Of a DNA stretch of 17,255 nucleotides, positions 1 to 7,673 are shown in pieces. The notes below the pieces were generated by a model. It was not told the origin of the DNA. It saw nothing but the letters and a program-made list of their open reading frames with translations, and did not search any database. Position 1 is the stretch's first letter. Every line of letters starts with the position of its first letter. A program made the position numbers and the translations under genes. Source of the DNA: an uncultured Bacteroides sp. (GTDB taxonomy: Bacteria > Bacteroidota > Bacteroidia > Bacteroidales > Bacteroidaceae); NCBI GenBank assembly GCA_959606905.1, contig CAUHML010000062.1, positions 1 through 17,255 of the forward strand. Reading direction: 5' to 3'.

Positions 1-1049
1 ATTTCTATGCAGACGATGAAATGATTATTACCATTTCTCATATGGGATATATCAAGCGTACGCCGTTAAGCGAATTCCGTGCCCAAAACCGCGGTGGGGT
101 AGGTTCTAAGGGAACAGAGACACGCGATGAGGACTTTGTAGAACATATATATCCTGCAACAATGCACAATACCATGATGTTCTTCACTCAAAAAGGTAAG
201 TGCTATTGGCTGAAAGTATATGAGATACCCGAAGGAACCAAAAATTCTAAGGGACGCGCCATTCAGAACCTGTTGAATATAGACTCTGATGACGCCGTAA
301 ATGCATACCTGCGCGTGAAGAACCTGAACGATCAGGATTTCATTAACAGTCATTATGTACTGTTCTGCACAAAGAATGGCGTCATTAAGAAAACATTGCT
401 CGAACAATATTCCCGTCCTCGCCAAAATGGTGTCAATGCCATTACAATCCGCGAAGATGACCGCGTAATTGAAGTGCGCATGACTAACGGTGACAATGAG
501 ATTATCATTGCCAATCGTAACGGACGTGCCATCCGTTTCCACGAAAGTGCCGTACGCGTAATGGGACGTACAGCTACCGGTGTACGCGGCATGACGCTTG
601 ATGAAGACGGACAAGACGAAGTTGTCGGAATGATTTGTATCAAAGACCCTGAAACTGAGACAATCATGGTTGTGTCAGAACAAGGATATGGTAAGCGTTC
701 CGATATTGAGGATTATCGTAAGACGAACCGTGGCGGTAAAGGTGTAAAAACTATGAATATCACCGATAAAACCGGTAAACTGGTAACAATCAAGTCTGTA
801 ACAGATGAGAATGATTTAATGATTATAAATAAATCAGGTATCACCATCCGTCTGAAAGTAGCAGATGTTCGTATAATGGGACGTGCTACGCAGGGAGTAC
901 GACTGATTAATCTTGAAAAACGTAATGATGAAATTGGCTCCGTATGTAAAGTTACCTCGGAAACCGAAGAGGATATCATTGCAGAAGAGGATAGCGATGC
1001 ATCAGAAAAAACTCAGAACGATATAGTAAACAATGAAAATGAAGAATAG
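1..1049 (+). CDS. gyrA: DNA gyrase subunit A, C-terminal part (5' end outside window)
   Basis: The reading frame is open from the window edge (first full codon at base 3), so the N-terminal breakage-reunion domain is missing and only about 348 residues remain. They form the C-terminal beta-pinwheel that wraps DNA around gyrase. Repeating blades are recognisable from motifs such as GYIKRTPLSEF, GVIKKTLLEQY, GRAIRFHESAV, GYGKRSDIEDY and GITIRLKVADV, each followed by a basic/glycine turn. The GyrA-box that separates gyrase from topoisomerase IV appears at bases 84-104 as QNRGGVG, compared with the QRRGGKG of E. coli. A second RGGKG turn follows the GYGKRSDIEDY blade. The protein ends in an acidic tail rich in E and D, which is common in GyrA and modulates wrapping in E. 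coli. ParC is the alternative, but the GyrA-box-like motif and six-blade layout favour GyrA. A secreted TPR gene follows 31 bases downstream and may share the transcript. Confidence 0.92.
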   Translation, partial: FYADDEMIITISHMGYIKRTPLSEFRAQNRGGVGSKGTETRDEDFVEHIYPATMHNTMMFFTQKGKCYWLKVYEIPEGTKNSKGRAIQNLLNIDSDDAVNAYLRVKNLNDQDFINSHYVLFCTKNGVIKKTLLEQYSRPRQNGVNAITIREDDRVIEVRMTNGDNEIIIANRNGRAIRFHESAVRVMGRTATGVRGMTLDEDGQDEVVGMICIKDPETETIMVVSEQGYGKRSDIEDYRKTNRGGKGVKTMNITDKTGKLVTIKSVTDENDLMIINKSGITIRLKVADVRIMGRATQGVRLINLEKRNDEIGSVCKVTSETEEDIIAEEDSDASEKTQNDIVNNENEE

Positions 1050-1080
1050 ACACAATATTAATTTAAAATTTTCTACAATC

Positions 1081-2295
1081 ATGAAAAGAGTATTATTTTC
1101 AATGGTTTTACTACTTGCGGCAGGCTTTACCTTCGCTCAGGAAAAGAGCGTGAAAGAGGCAAAAAGCATCGCTAACGACGTAAAACCGGATTTTGCACAA
1201 GCAGAGAAGCTCATCAATGAAGCTCTGAACAATGCTGAAACCAAAGACAACGCCGAAACATGGGATGTAGCCGGCTTTATTCAAAAGAGAATCAATGAAA
1301 AGGAAATGGAGAATGCTTATTTAAGAAAGCCTTATGATACTCTTAAAGTGTATAACAGCGCACTGAATATGTGCAAATACTACTTTAAATGCGATGAACT
1401 TGCACAGATTCCTAACGAAAAAGGTAAAATCAAAAATAAGTTCAGAAGATCGAACAGTGCTGCTATATTAGCTGCGCGTCCCAACCTGATTAACGGTGGT
1501 ATCCAGTTCTTTAATTTAGATAAGAATAAAGAGGCTTTGGATTTCTTCGCAACTTATGTAGACATTGCCATCAATCCTATGTTTGAAAAGGAGAATCTGC
1601 TTCAAACAGATACTGTATTGCCCCAAATTGCTTATTATGCAAGCTTAGCTGCAGCCAAAATGGAAGATTATCCAAGCGTGTTGAAATATGCACCTTATGC
1701 AAAGGAGGACAAAGAAGTGGGTAAATATGCCATGGAATTTATTTCTACAGCATTGAAAGCTCAAGGTGATACTGTCAAGTGGATCGCTTCCTTAAAAGAT
1801 GGTATTCAAAAGTATCCTGAACATTCATTCTTCTTTGGACATCTGATTGATTATTATAGCAATAATAATAAGTTTGACGAAGCAATGCAGTTTGCAGATG
1901 ATATGTTGGCTAAAGATCCTAATAACACATTCTATTTGTACGTAAAAGGATACCTTTATCATAACATGAAAGATTATGAAAAAGCCATTGAATTCTACAA
2001 CAAAACCATTGAAGTAGATCCTAACTATGCAGAAGCATATTCCAACTTGGGCTTAATCTATTGCCTGCAAGCTCAGGATTTCTCTGAAAAAGCTACTACT
2101 GATGTCAATAATCCAAAATACAAAGAAGACCAAGCTACACTGAAAGTTTTCTATGAAAAGGCAAGACCTAATTATGAAAAAGCAAGAGAACTGAAACCTG
2201 AACAGAAAGATTTGTGGCTAAATGGATTATACAGAGTTTATTATAACTTACAAATGGGTCCTGAATTTGATGAAATAGAAAAATTGATGCAATAA
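1081..2295 (+). CDS. Secreted/periplasmic tetratricopeptide repeat protein
   Basis: This 404-residue protein of unknown specific role starts with a typical signal peptide: MKRV, a hydrophobic core LLLAAGF, and a likely cut near FAQ-E at residue 20. An in-frame ATG at 1033 lies inside gyrA and would place 16 polar residues before the signal peptide, so I chose the ATG at 1081. The C-terminal third carries clear TPR helices, for example the stretch around KDYEKAIEFYNKTIEVDP followed by YAEAYSNLGLIYCL. The middle has more divergent helical repeats (EDYPSVLKYAPYAKE). TPRs are protein-protein docking scaffolds, and no enzymatic motif is visible. The gene begins 31 bases after gyrA and is closed by a strong hairpin terminator, so it is probably the last gene of a gyrA transcript. 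Homologues next to gyrA are, to my knowledge, usual in Bacteroides. A functional link to gyrase is not implied. Confidence 0.85.
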   Translation: MKRVLFSMVLLLAAGFTFAQEKSVKEAKSIANDVKPDFAQAEKLINEALNNAETKDNAETWDVAGFIQKRINEKEMENAYLRKPYDTLKVYNSALNMCKYYFKCDELAQIPNEKGKIKNKFRRSNSAAILAARPNLINGGIQFFNLDKNKEALDFFATYVDIAINPMFEKENLLQTDTVLPQIAYYASLAAAKMEDYPSVLKYAPYAKEDKEVGKYAMEFISTALKAQGDTVKWIASLKDGIQKYPEHSFFFGHLIDYYSNNNKFDEAMQFADDMLAKDPNNTFYLYVKGYLYHNMKDYEKAIEFYNKTIEVDPNYAEAYSNLGLIYCLQAQDFSEKATTDVNNPKYKEDQATLKVFYEKARPNYEKARELKPEQKDLWLNGLYRVYYNLQMGPEFDEIEKLMQ

Positions 2296-2307
2296 TTGAA
2301 TTGCTAC

Positions 2308-2356
2308 TATACCAAAGATAGCTTGAATATGTAAGCTATCTTTGGTATAATTTTCT
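2308..2356 (+). terminator. Rho-independent terminator after the TPR gene
   Basis: A perfect 17-bp inverted repeat (TATACCAAAGATAGCTT, then an 8-base loop, then its complement) spans 2308-2349. It is followed by the T-rich run ATTTTCTT. It starts 12 bases after the TPR stop codon. The opposite strand has no T-tract beyond the stem, so it should act mainly on plus-strand transcription. Confidence 0.9.
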
Positions 2357-2559
2357 TCCAAATTAGAGAAGGATAAAGGTTTATTTTAGTTTATGGTGTC
2401 ATATATTAAACATAATATTGATATTACATCACAAACATAGGAAATGGGACATGTAATAGTATAACCATGAAAAGATAAAAAATAAGTGGACTCCACTAAA
2501 ACTAATTCAGCATTTAGCGGTAGCCCACGTCCTTACCTAGACAGATTAAAATTATCATT
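2357..2559. other. Convergent intergenic region with weak palindrome
   Basis: No open frame or RNA is recognised here, between the plus-strand TPR gene and the minus-strand Usp gene that converge on it. The only structure is the 13-base odd palindrome AGTGGACTCCACT at 2485-2497. Read on the minus strand it is followed by a T-rich run (TATTTTTTATCTTTT). That is compatible with a weak terminator for the universal stress gene, although the stem is only about 5 bp once a loop is allowed. Confidence 0.4.
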
Positions 2560-3690
2560 TCAATTAGGCCGCCCATAGATAACCAGCAATGGTGTATCAG
2601 AATGGAAAATCATTTTTCTGGCAATTCCTGGATTAAACAAACGAGAAAATATATTTCGCTTATATGATGTCAATGTAATAATATCTATGTGATTAGTTTT
2701 AATATATTCATCCAAGCTATTAAGGAAGTCATCATTCTTCACTACATCATAATGAATTTCCAATTGCGGATACTGTTTTTGGAAATACTCTTTAATGCCA
2801 CCCAACTTTATCTCATTCCAAGTGTCTCTTACATCAGCTAAGTGTATTAAAGAAACTGAGAAACAAAATGGCTTTAAACTATTGATTAATGAATCAAAAG
2901 CTATCAAGTCGCGCTGGTCAAAATTCGTAATAAATGCAATACGTTTTACAGCGTTAAATTCTTTGAACGGTGTATTCTCCGGAATGGCTAAAACCGGTAC
3001 GCGACTACGCTCGATAACTTCAGCGGTTACACTACCAATCAAATCAATATCTTTCTGATTCTTACCACGCGTTCCCATGATGATAATTCTCGGACGATTT
3101 TCTTTAGAATAGCGTAAAATCTCTTCTTCTGGAATGCCTTCTCTCAATACGCAAGTGTATTTTATATCAGGAAACTCTCCGGATGTAACTTTAGCTTTTA
3201 CTTTATCGGACAAAGCATTCAAATCCGAGTGTACTTTCTGCAATATATTCCGGACATTCTCTTCATCACTCAACTGATAGTTAAAAACATCACCGTATGG
3301 CAATGAAGTCGCATAGATAGGTGTAAAATATACATGAAGCAAAACTACTTCAGCATCTATGTTTTTTGCAAAATTAAAACCGAACTCACATGCTTTCAAT
3401 GAATAACTTGAAAAATCGACAGGAATCAAGACCTTATTACTGCCTTTCTCTATTTGGGGCATCTTCTCTCCCACTACTTCTTCGGACAACCATGCCGAAC
3501 TTTCCGTAATTTTCAAAGCATGCGGTAAGTCGCTTTCTTTTATACGAACACGCACACCGGAAGATACAACCGGCTGTATTTGATTTACATTATGGATGTA
3601 AGTCTCAATACCTTCATTTTCGAGAACATTCTTTAGTATTTGTGCCTTAGCATACGTAAGAATCGCTAATGTTACTAATTTATCTTCCAT
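2560..3690 (-). CDS. DUF2007-like domain fused to tandem universal stress domains
   Basis: The 376-residue protein has three parts. Residues about 1-65 (MEDKLVTLAILTYAKAQ... through VRVRIKESDLPHALKI) resemble the DUF2007 'putative signal transducing' domain. Residues about 83-238 form a UspA domain with KVLIPVDFS at its start and a complete ATP-binding signature G-2x-G-9x-G-S at G206, G209 and G219-S220. Residues about 247-376 form a second Usp domain beginning RIAFITNFD. Its equivalent C-terminal loop (TSYKRNIFSRLFNPG) lacks those glycines, so only the first domain is predicted to bind ATP. The upstream in-frame start at 3735 lies inside the preceding gene's terminator hairpin, so the ATG at 3690 is preferred. 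Usp proteins act in the cytoplasm in stress and starvation responses, but no substrate or partner can be read here. The gene is flanked by terminators or gaps and is probably monocistronic. Confidence 0.88.
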   Translation of the reverse strand: MEDKLVTLAILTYAKAQILKNVLENEGIETYIHNVNQIQPVVSSGVRVRIKESDLPHALKITESSAWLSEEVVGEKMPQIEKGSNKVLIPVDFSSYSLKACEFGFNFAKNIDAEVVLLHVYFTPIYATSLPYGDVFNYQLSDEENVRNILQKVHSDLNALSDKVKAKVTSGEFPDIKYTCVLREGIPEEEILRYSKENRPRIIIMGTRGKNQKDIDLIGSVTAEVIERSRVPVLAIPENTPFKEFNAVKRIAFITNFDQRDLIAFDSLINSLKPFCFSVSLIHLADVRDTWNEIKLGGIKEYFQKQYPQLEIHYDVVKNDDFLNSLDEYIKTNHIDIITLTSYKRNIFSRLFNPGIARKMIFHSDTPLLVIYGRPN

Positions 3691-3721
3691 AAGTCGTCTA
3701 TTATATTTATTTACAAAACAA

Positions 3722-3756
3722 ACAAGAAATCCCAATTGTTTCTCAGCAATTGGGAT
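3722..3756 (-). terminator. Rho-independent terminator of the small HTH gene
   Basis: Ten-base arms ATCCCAATTG and CAATTGGGAT (3747-3756 and 3729-3738) enclose an 8-base loop. On the minus strand they are followed by the T-rich run TTCTTGTTTTG. The hairpin lies 19 bases past the stop of the small DNA-binding gene. It also separates that gene from the Usp gene and argues against a Usp start at 3735. Confidence 0.85.
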
Positions 3757-3775
3757 CCTTCTTTACTTTCTTTTC

Positions 3776-4057
3776 TTAAGCCTGAACAGGTTCAGCAGTT
3801 TCACCTGCCATTTCATCTAAAATTTTTAAAGCCCGATCAAGAACGGTAGTATCATCAATCATTACTAAACCGCCATCCGGACCGGGTTCTAAGTGAATTC
3901 CAACACTTTTACCCTCCTTAAAGTTATGACCGCCAAAGAAATTTCTTACAGTGTCAACATTAAGTCCAAGTTCATCGGCTATTCTATGCATACTACCACT
4001 AGGTAATGAGTCTTTAATCTTACGGAGTTCATTAAATGTTATCGTTCTCATATTCAT
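3776..4057 (-). CDS. Small helix-turn-helix DNA-binding protein
   Basis: This 93-residue cytoplasmic protein has a predicted helix-turn-helix at about residues 23-42: HRIADELGLNVDTVRNFFGG, where IADELG-x-x-x-x-TVR matches the layout of LacI/Cro-like recognition helices. It is followed by a glycine-containing segment (HNFKEGKSVGIHLEPGPDGG) and a short acidic helix (DRALKILDEMAGE). Proteins of this type are annotated simply as DNA-binding in Bacteroides, and I know of no defined target. The start could be the ATG at 4057 or the one two codons later at 4051, giving MRTITFNELRKIKD. I kept the longer form, with equal uncertainty. The gene stands alone, with a terminator on each side: the bat operon terminator upstream and its own downstream. 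No effector domain or sensor is visible. It could be a nucleoid-type or regulatory protein. Confidence 0.8.
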   Translation of the reverse strand: MNMRTITFNELRKIKDSLPSGSMHRIADELGLNVDTVRNFFGGHNFKEGKSVGIHLEPGPDGGLVMIDDTTVLDRALKILDEMAGETAEPVQA

Positions 4058-4174
4058 AAATTTAATGGTTAATACTTTGTTATTTCTTTATCACGCTATA
4101 AACTTAAGGAAAAAAAAAGATAAAACAAACTATTTATCTGTATTTTTCCATTATATGTTTAACATTCTCATAAA

Positions 4175-4234
4175 TACAAAAAGAACCCGTATGAAGTAAA
4201 AGGAAATAGTTTCCTTTATTTCATACGGGCTTCT
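4175..4234 (-). terminator. Long-stem terminator of the bat operon
   Basis: Arms beginning CCCGTATGAA (4186 onward) and ending TTCATACGGG (to 4228) pair over about 20 bp, with one G-T pair, one bulge and a 3-base loop. The flanking AGAA/TTCT can extend the stem to 4182-4234. On the minus strand it is followed by TTCTTTTTGTATTT. It lies 20 bases after the batE stop codon and is the expected end of the bat transcript. It is unusually long for a terminator and may also protect the 3' end. Confidence 0.88.
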
Positions 4235-4254
4235 ATATTTAGCAATGGATACTC

Positions 4255-5091
4255 TTAAATCACTTCTATCGCAGAAGCAGGAATCCACCCTACCTTACCA
4301 TCTTCCAAGCGAATCTCTTTCCATTCGCGCATGGAATTATCTTTAATTTCAATTTTATGCCCTTCATGCAGAACGAATAAACCAGTACCACTTTCACTGG
4401 GAGTACTCCGTACTGTAACACTGGGAGACAAGACTATTGCATCATTCCTATCCAGTAATTCACTTTTCTGCTCCGAAGCAAAAATATTACTTAGTACAGT
4501 AAATACCAAAAATAGAATTCCCGCTATAAACCCGCTTTTTTTCCAGATAATCTGTTTGGAAAAAAAGAATAGGGAAAACGAGATAAGCAAAAGAATAAAA
4601 AACACAATACCTAATTTAGCCCAAGCATCTACACTTAAACAATTTGTCAACGACTTAATCCAAGCTACAAAAAATATATCAGGTACAGAAACTACCTTAT
4701 CTATCGTCTTGGAACGTGCTATTTCCAAATTAGCGCGAATATCTGCATTACCCGGTTGCAATAACAAAGCGCGTTCATAATTTAAAATTGCCTTTGCTAT
4801 ATCGTCTGCTTTATAATAGCTATTACCCAAATTATAATAAACTTCAGCAGCTTCACCTTTTTTTAATAAGCTCTCATATATTTGAATGGCAGAAGCATAA
4901 TCATTACGCATATATGCACTGTCACCTTGTGCTTTCGTAACATTGTCAACTGATTTAGTTGCAGAAAATTCCGTATGCGAACCTATAGACACAGAATCTT
5001 TGGCAGAAGCCGAAGTATCTGCCGTTCCTTGCGCCCACACAGCTAATCCTATCAGTAGACCAAATGCTAAGGATATTACTTTCTTCATCAT
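4255..5091 (-). CDS. batE: BatE: TPR and SH3b membrane protein
   Basis: The 278-residue BatE homologue has a signal peptide (MMKKVISLAFGLLIGLAVWAQ, cut near residue 21). TPR motifs follow at about 54-120 (SAYMRNDYASAIQIYESLL, then VYYNLGNSYYKADDIAKAI). Two membrane helices sit at about 160-177 and 185-204. A bacterial SH3 domain at about 216-278 ends in DGKVGWIPASAIEVI. The frame is open to a TTG at 5103, but a GGGAGG Shine-Dalgarno sits immediately before ATG 5091 and a second ATG at 5088, so translation should start there. The RBS is notable because most genes here have none. It is the last gene of the bat operon, 13 bases after batD. BatE is one of the Bacteroides fragilis aerotolerance genes. 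The domain order suggests an envelope-facing scaffold, but its biochemical role is unknown. Confidence 0.9.
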   Translation of the reverse strand: MMKKVISLAFGLLIGLAVWAQGTADTSASAKDSVSIGSHTEFSATKSVDNVTKAQGDSAYMRNDYASAIQIYESLLKKGEAAEVYYNLGNSYYKADDIAKAILNYERALLLQPGNADIRANLEIARSKTIDKVVSVPDIFFVAWIKSLTNCLSVDAWAKLGIVFFILLLISFSLFFFSKQIIWKKSGFIAGILFLVFTVLSNIFASEQKSELLDRNDAIVLSPSVTVRSTPSESGTGLFVLHEGHKIEIKDNSMREWKEIRLEDGKVGWIPASAIEVI

Positions 5092-5101
5092 TATACCTCC
5101 C
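5092..5101 (-). promoter_or_regulatory. Shine-Dalgarno sequence for batE
   Basis: On the minus strand GGGAGG lies 4 bases before ATG 5091 and 7 before ATG 5088. It decides against the TTG at 5103, whose own codon overlaps the GGGAGG. Good Shine-Dalgarno matches are otherwise scarce in this window. Confidence 0.7.
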
Positions 5102-5104
5102 AAT

Positions 5105-6946
5105 TTAATGTTTTATAGAGTTTTCCATTTTACTGATAACTTCCAAAGAATCTGAATAAACTTTATCCATAGCCTGATTATCATCTCCGGGAGCAAAACG
5201 GGCAAACTCACAATTGTTCAATGCATCAAGGAAATCTTTTATCAGTGCATCATCAACACCGTAATTGCAAAGCTCTCCCTCAACATTATCTTTAGATAAA
5301 CGTGAAACCGGAATACTCAATTTATCGCTAATATATCCCCACAATGCTTTCAATACTTCATCGTAAAATGCATCTTTCTTGTTATCTGCCAACAATTTCC
5401 CCGCTAACTTCATACGTTTCACAGCAACCTTATTTGCTTTCTTCGTACGCATTTTAGCAACATTGGCATTGGCTGCAATCTGTTTACGATAAACAATGAA
5501 GAACAGGACGAATGCAATGCCGGGCACTATGTAAAACAGCCAATAAGCCAAAGAACCGAAGAAGAAATCTCCTTTTTGGGAAAAAGTTACGTTATTCTGC
5601 TTGATATAACGTATGTCCTCATTCAAAACTTTCAAATCTTCTTTATTAGTAAAATTGGCAATAGTCTGAGCTGCATTACCACTTCCCTTTTCTACATGGA
5701 GTTCGTATTCCTCGGTCGTTAAAGTCTTGTATGTACGAGATTTAATATCGAAATAGCTGAACTTTACAGCAGGAATCTTATATGTTCCCGCATTACGAGG
5801 AATGGCAAGATACTCAATCACCTGACTGCCGGAGAGTCCGGAATTTGTCAAACGGAACTTATTATCAACCTTCGGGTCATAGACTTCAAAGTCTTCTGGG
5901 AATTTAACTTCCGGAGTAGAGATTAATTTCAGATTACCCGTACCCGAAATAACAAGCCTCACAGTAACAGCATCGTTTGTCTTAACATTCGTACTATTTA
6001 TAGAAGAAGAAATACTGAATTCTCCCACTCCTCCGGAAAATCCCGAAGGCTTACCATCCGGTAAAGCTTTTACATCAACAACCAATTTAGGGGTCATTAA
6101 TGTCTTCTTCACTTCTACGTAATTAGAACCTCCATTGAAGAAAGCTTCGAAAGGATCGTCCACATGAGTAACCTTGGCTATAGATGCATCAAAACGTGCC
6201 GCATCAATCGTTATTTTTCCCGGTTGTTGCGGAAATAATACAAATTGGCGGTATACGGTCGTCTGATAGTTTCTTCCTTTATAGTGTTCAAGACTCCATT
6301 TACGGTCATTAGGCAATTCGACTTCCTGAGAATGAAACCCTTTAAAATCAGGAAGTTTCACGTTGTCAAAACCTCTCAAGTCTACTAAAGTATATATCTT
6401 ATATGTTAACAAGAGAGCCTCTTGCTCATACAGGTTCGTCTTATTGGCAGTAGCTGTAATAAACAAATCGTTATTCGATACTGACGTTCCTGATGAAGCA
6501 CGACTTGCAGAGCCACTTTGTCTTCCACTATTTCCGGAAGCCCCTCCATTTGTTCTATCAGCAGGAAGTACTTTTACGTGCACAGAATTGGAAACCATCT
6601 GATTGCCCTCTGCCATTATAGTAGCCCCGGGTATAGTAAAACTACCTTCAGCCGTAGCCATCAATATATAAGTAAATGTTATGCTACTTGTAGAGGTTGT
6701 CTGCCCATTGATAACTTGCACATTCTTTTGTTGTGAACGACTGGGACCCATCAGTACATCAAAACCTTTTATAGAAGGAGCCCGGAAATCTCTCACTTTC
6801 TGTGTGGTCACTGTATATGACAGCCTGAATTGATCACCTACTGCCACAACATCAGGTGCAGATGCAGTAAACGAAACCTTGCTATCTGCAAAAGCACGCA
6901 AACTGACTATCATCAGCACCATCCATAAGACAATTATTTTTCTCAT
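5105..6946 (-). CDS. batD: BatD: large extracytoplasmic beta-domain membrane protein
   Basis: This protein has 613 residues. A signal peptide (MRKIIVLWMVLMIVSLRAFA, cut near residue 20) leads into a long exported region. That region looks like repeated beta-sandwich modules: SFTASAPDVVAVGDQFRLSYTV at the start, then similar NKTNLYEQEALLLTYKIYT and SINSTNVKTNDAVTVRLVISG segments. A serine/glycine-rich linker lies near residues 130-155. One membrane helix follows at about 468-486 (LAYWLFYIVPGIAFVLFFIVY). A basic, helical cytoplasmic tail runs to the end. This architecture and the position between batC and batE identify BatD (oxygen tolerance protein family). The beta modules likely bind partner proteins or envelope components, which is inference. 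The start is the ATG at 6946, 22 bases after batC. No catalytic motif is seen. Confidence 0.92.
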   Translation of the reverse strand: MRKIIVLWMVLMIVSLRAFADSKVSFTASAPDVVAVGDQFRLSYTVTTQKVRDFRAPSIKGFDVLMGPSRSQQKNVQVINGQTTSTSSITFTYILMATAEGSFTIPGATIMAEGNQMVSNSVHVKVLPADRTNGGASGNSGRQSGSASRASSGTSVSNNDLFITATANKTNLYEQEALLLTYKIYTLVDLRGFDNVKLPDFKGFHSQEVELPNDRKWSLEHYKGRNYQTTVYRQFVLFPQQPGKITIDAARFDASIAKVTHVDDPFEAFFNGGSNYVEVKKTLMTPKLVVDVKALPDGKPSGFSGGVGEFSISSSINSTNVKTNDAVTVRLVISGTGNLKLISTPEVKFPEDFEVYDPKVDNKFRLTNSGLSGSQVIEYLAIPRNAGTYKIPAVKFSYFDIKSRTYKTLTTEEYELHVEKGSGNAAQTIANFTNKEDLKVLNEDIRYIKQNNVTFSQKGDFFFGSLAYWLFYIVPGIAFVLFFIVYRKQIAANANVAKMRTKKANKVAVKRMKLAGKLLADNKKDAFYDEVLKALWGYISDKLSIPVSRLSKDNVEGELCNYGVDDALIKDFLDALNNCEFARFAPGDDNQAMDKVYSDSLEVISKMENSIKH

Positions 6947-6968
6947 ATATTATTTCCTGTTATATTTA

Positions 6969-7673
6969 TTACCAATCTTTTTCCAAACGACCACCTTGAA
7001 TAACCTGCTGTTTCTTTACTTTATCCTGCACATCTTTTTCATCTTGCATCACAGAATTTAAAAGCTGCTCAGCATTCTCTTTAGACATCTCACTGTCCTT
7101 TTTCTGTGGTTGCGGCGGTTGTTGTTGGTCTTTATTCTGCTGTTGATCTTTATTTTGGTCCTTTTTATCCTCCTGCTGGTCCTGTTGCTGCTGTTTATTC
7201 TGGTCCTGGTTTTGCTGATTCTGCTGCTGGTCTTTCAGCATCTTTTGTGCCAAAGCCAAATTATAACGTGTTTCATCATCTTTCGGGTTATTACGTAATG
7301 ACTGCTTATATGCTTCTACCGCTTTGCCATAATCTTTCTGTGATTGAAAAATCACCCCCATATTATGATAGATTTGCGCTAAATCATTCTTGTCCTTTTC
7401 TATTTTTGTAGCGGCAACATATTGTTCCATAGCCTCTTGCAGTTTATTCTGCTGAGCCAATGTATTCCCCAAATTAAACATTGAGACTGTAGACTGAGGA
7501 TTCGTCTCCAAAGCTTTACGATAATTTACCTCCGCATCCACATACACGCTATCTTTAAAAAAACGGTTCCCTTTACGGATAAAATCACGTTCGGCTTTCT
7601 GAGCCGAAGCTGTAGCTGCCATTAGCAGCAATAAAAAAAAGCTTATATATTTTTTCTGTAACATACGCATCAT
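6969..7673 (-). CDS. batC: BatC: TPR protein with glutamine-rich tail
   Basis: The 234-residue protein opens with a signal peptide (MMRMLQKKYISFFLLLLMAATASAQ, cut near residue 25). Three TPR units follow at about 26-145, including FKDSVYVDAEVNYRKALETNP, YHNMGVIFQSQKDYGKAVEAY and ETRYNLALAQKML. Residues about 148-190 are almost entirely Q, N, D and K. The tail (AEQLLNSVMQDEKDVQDK, ending GGRLEKDW) is a helical segment typical of BatC. Its ATG overlaps the batB stop as ATGA (7670-7673), implying translational coupling. BatC is known from the B. fragilis aerotolerance operon, where it is thought to form an envelope complex with BatA, BatB and BatD. The Q-rich stretch likely varies in length between strains, because its codons are repetitive. 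Confidence 0.9.
   Translation of the reverse strand: MMRMLQKKYISFFLLLLMAATASAQKAERDFIRKGNRFFKDSVYVDAEVNYRKALETNPQSTVSMFNLGNTLAQQNKLQEAMEQYVAATKIEKDKNDLAQIYHNMGVIFQSQKDYGKAVEAYKQSLRNNPKDDETRYNLALAQKMLKDQQQNQQNQDQNKQQQQDQQEDKKDQNKDQQQNKDQQQPPQPQKKDSEMSKENAEQLLNSVMQDEKDVQDKVKKQQVIQGGRLEKDW

Noticed and set aside
1033..1080. Longer N-terminus for the TPR protein, overlapping gyrA
   Set aside because: The ATG at 1081 begins a classic signal peptide. The upstream extension would bury it.
3691..3735. Longer N-terminus for the Usp protein (start at 3735)
   Set aside because: That start lies inside the terminator hairpin of the preceding gene, and the added 15 residues look unlike the conserved domain start.
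7110..7298. A hydrophobic leucine-rich small frame on the plus strand that looks like a membrane peptide
   Set aside because: It is the complement of the glutamine codons of batC, so the apparent hydrophobicity is an artefact of that repeat.
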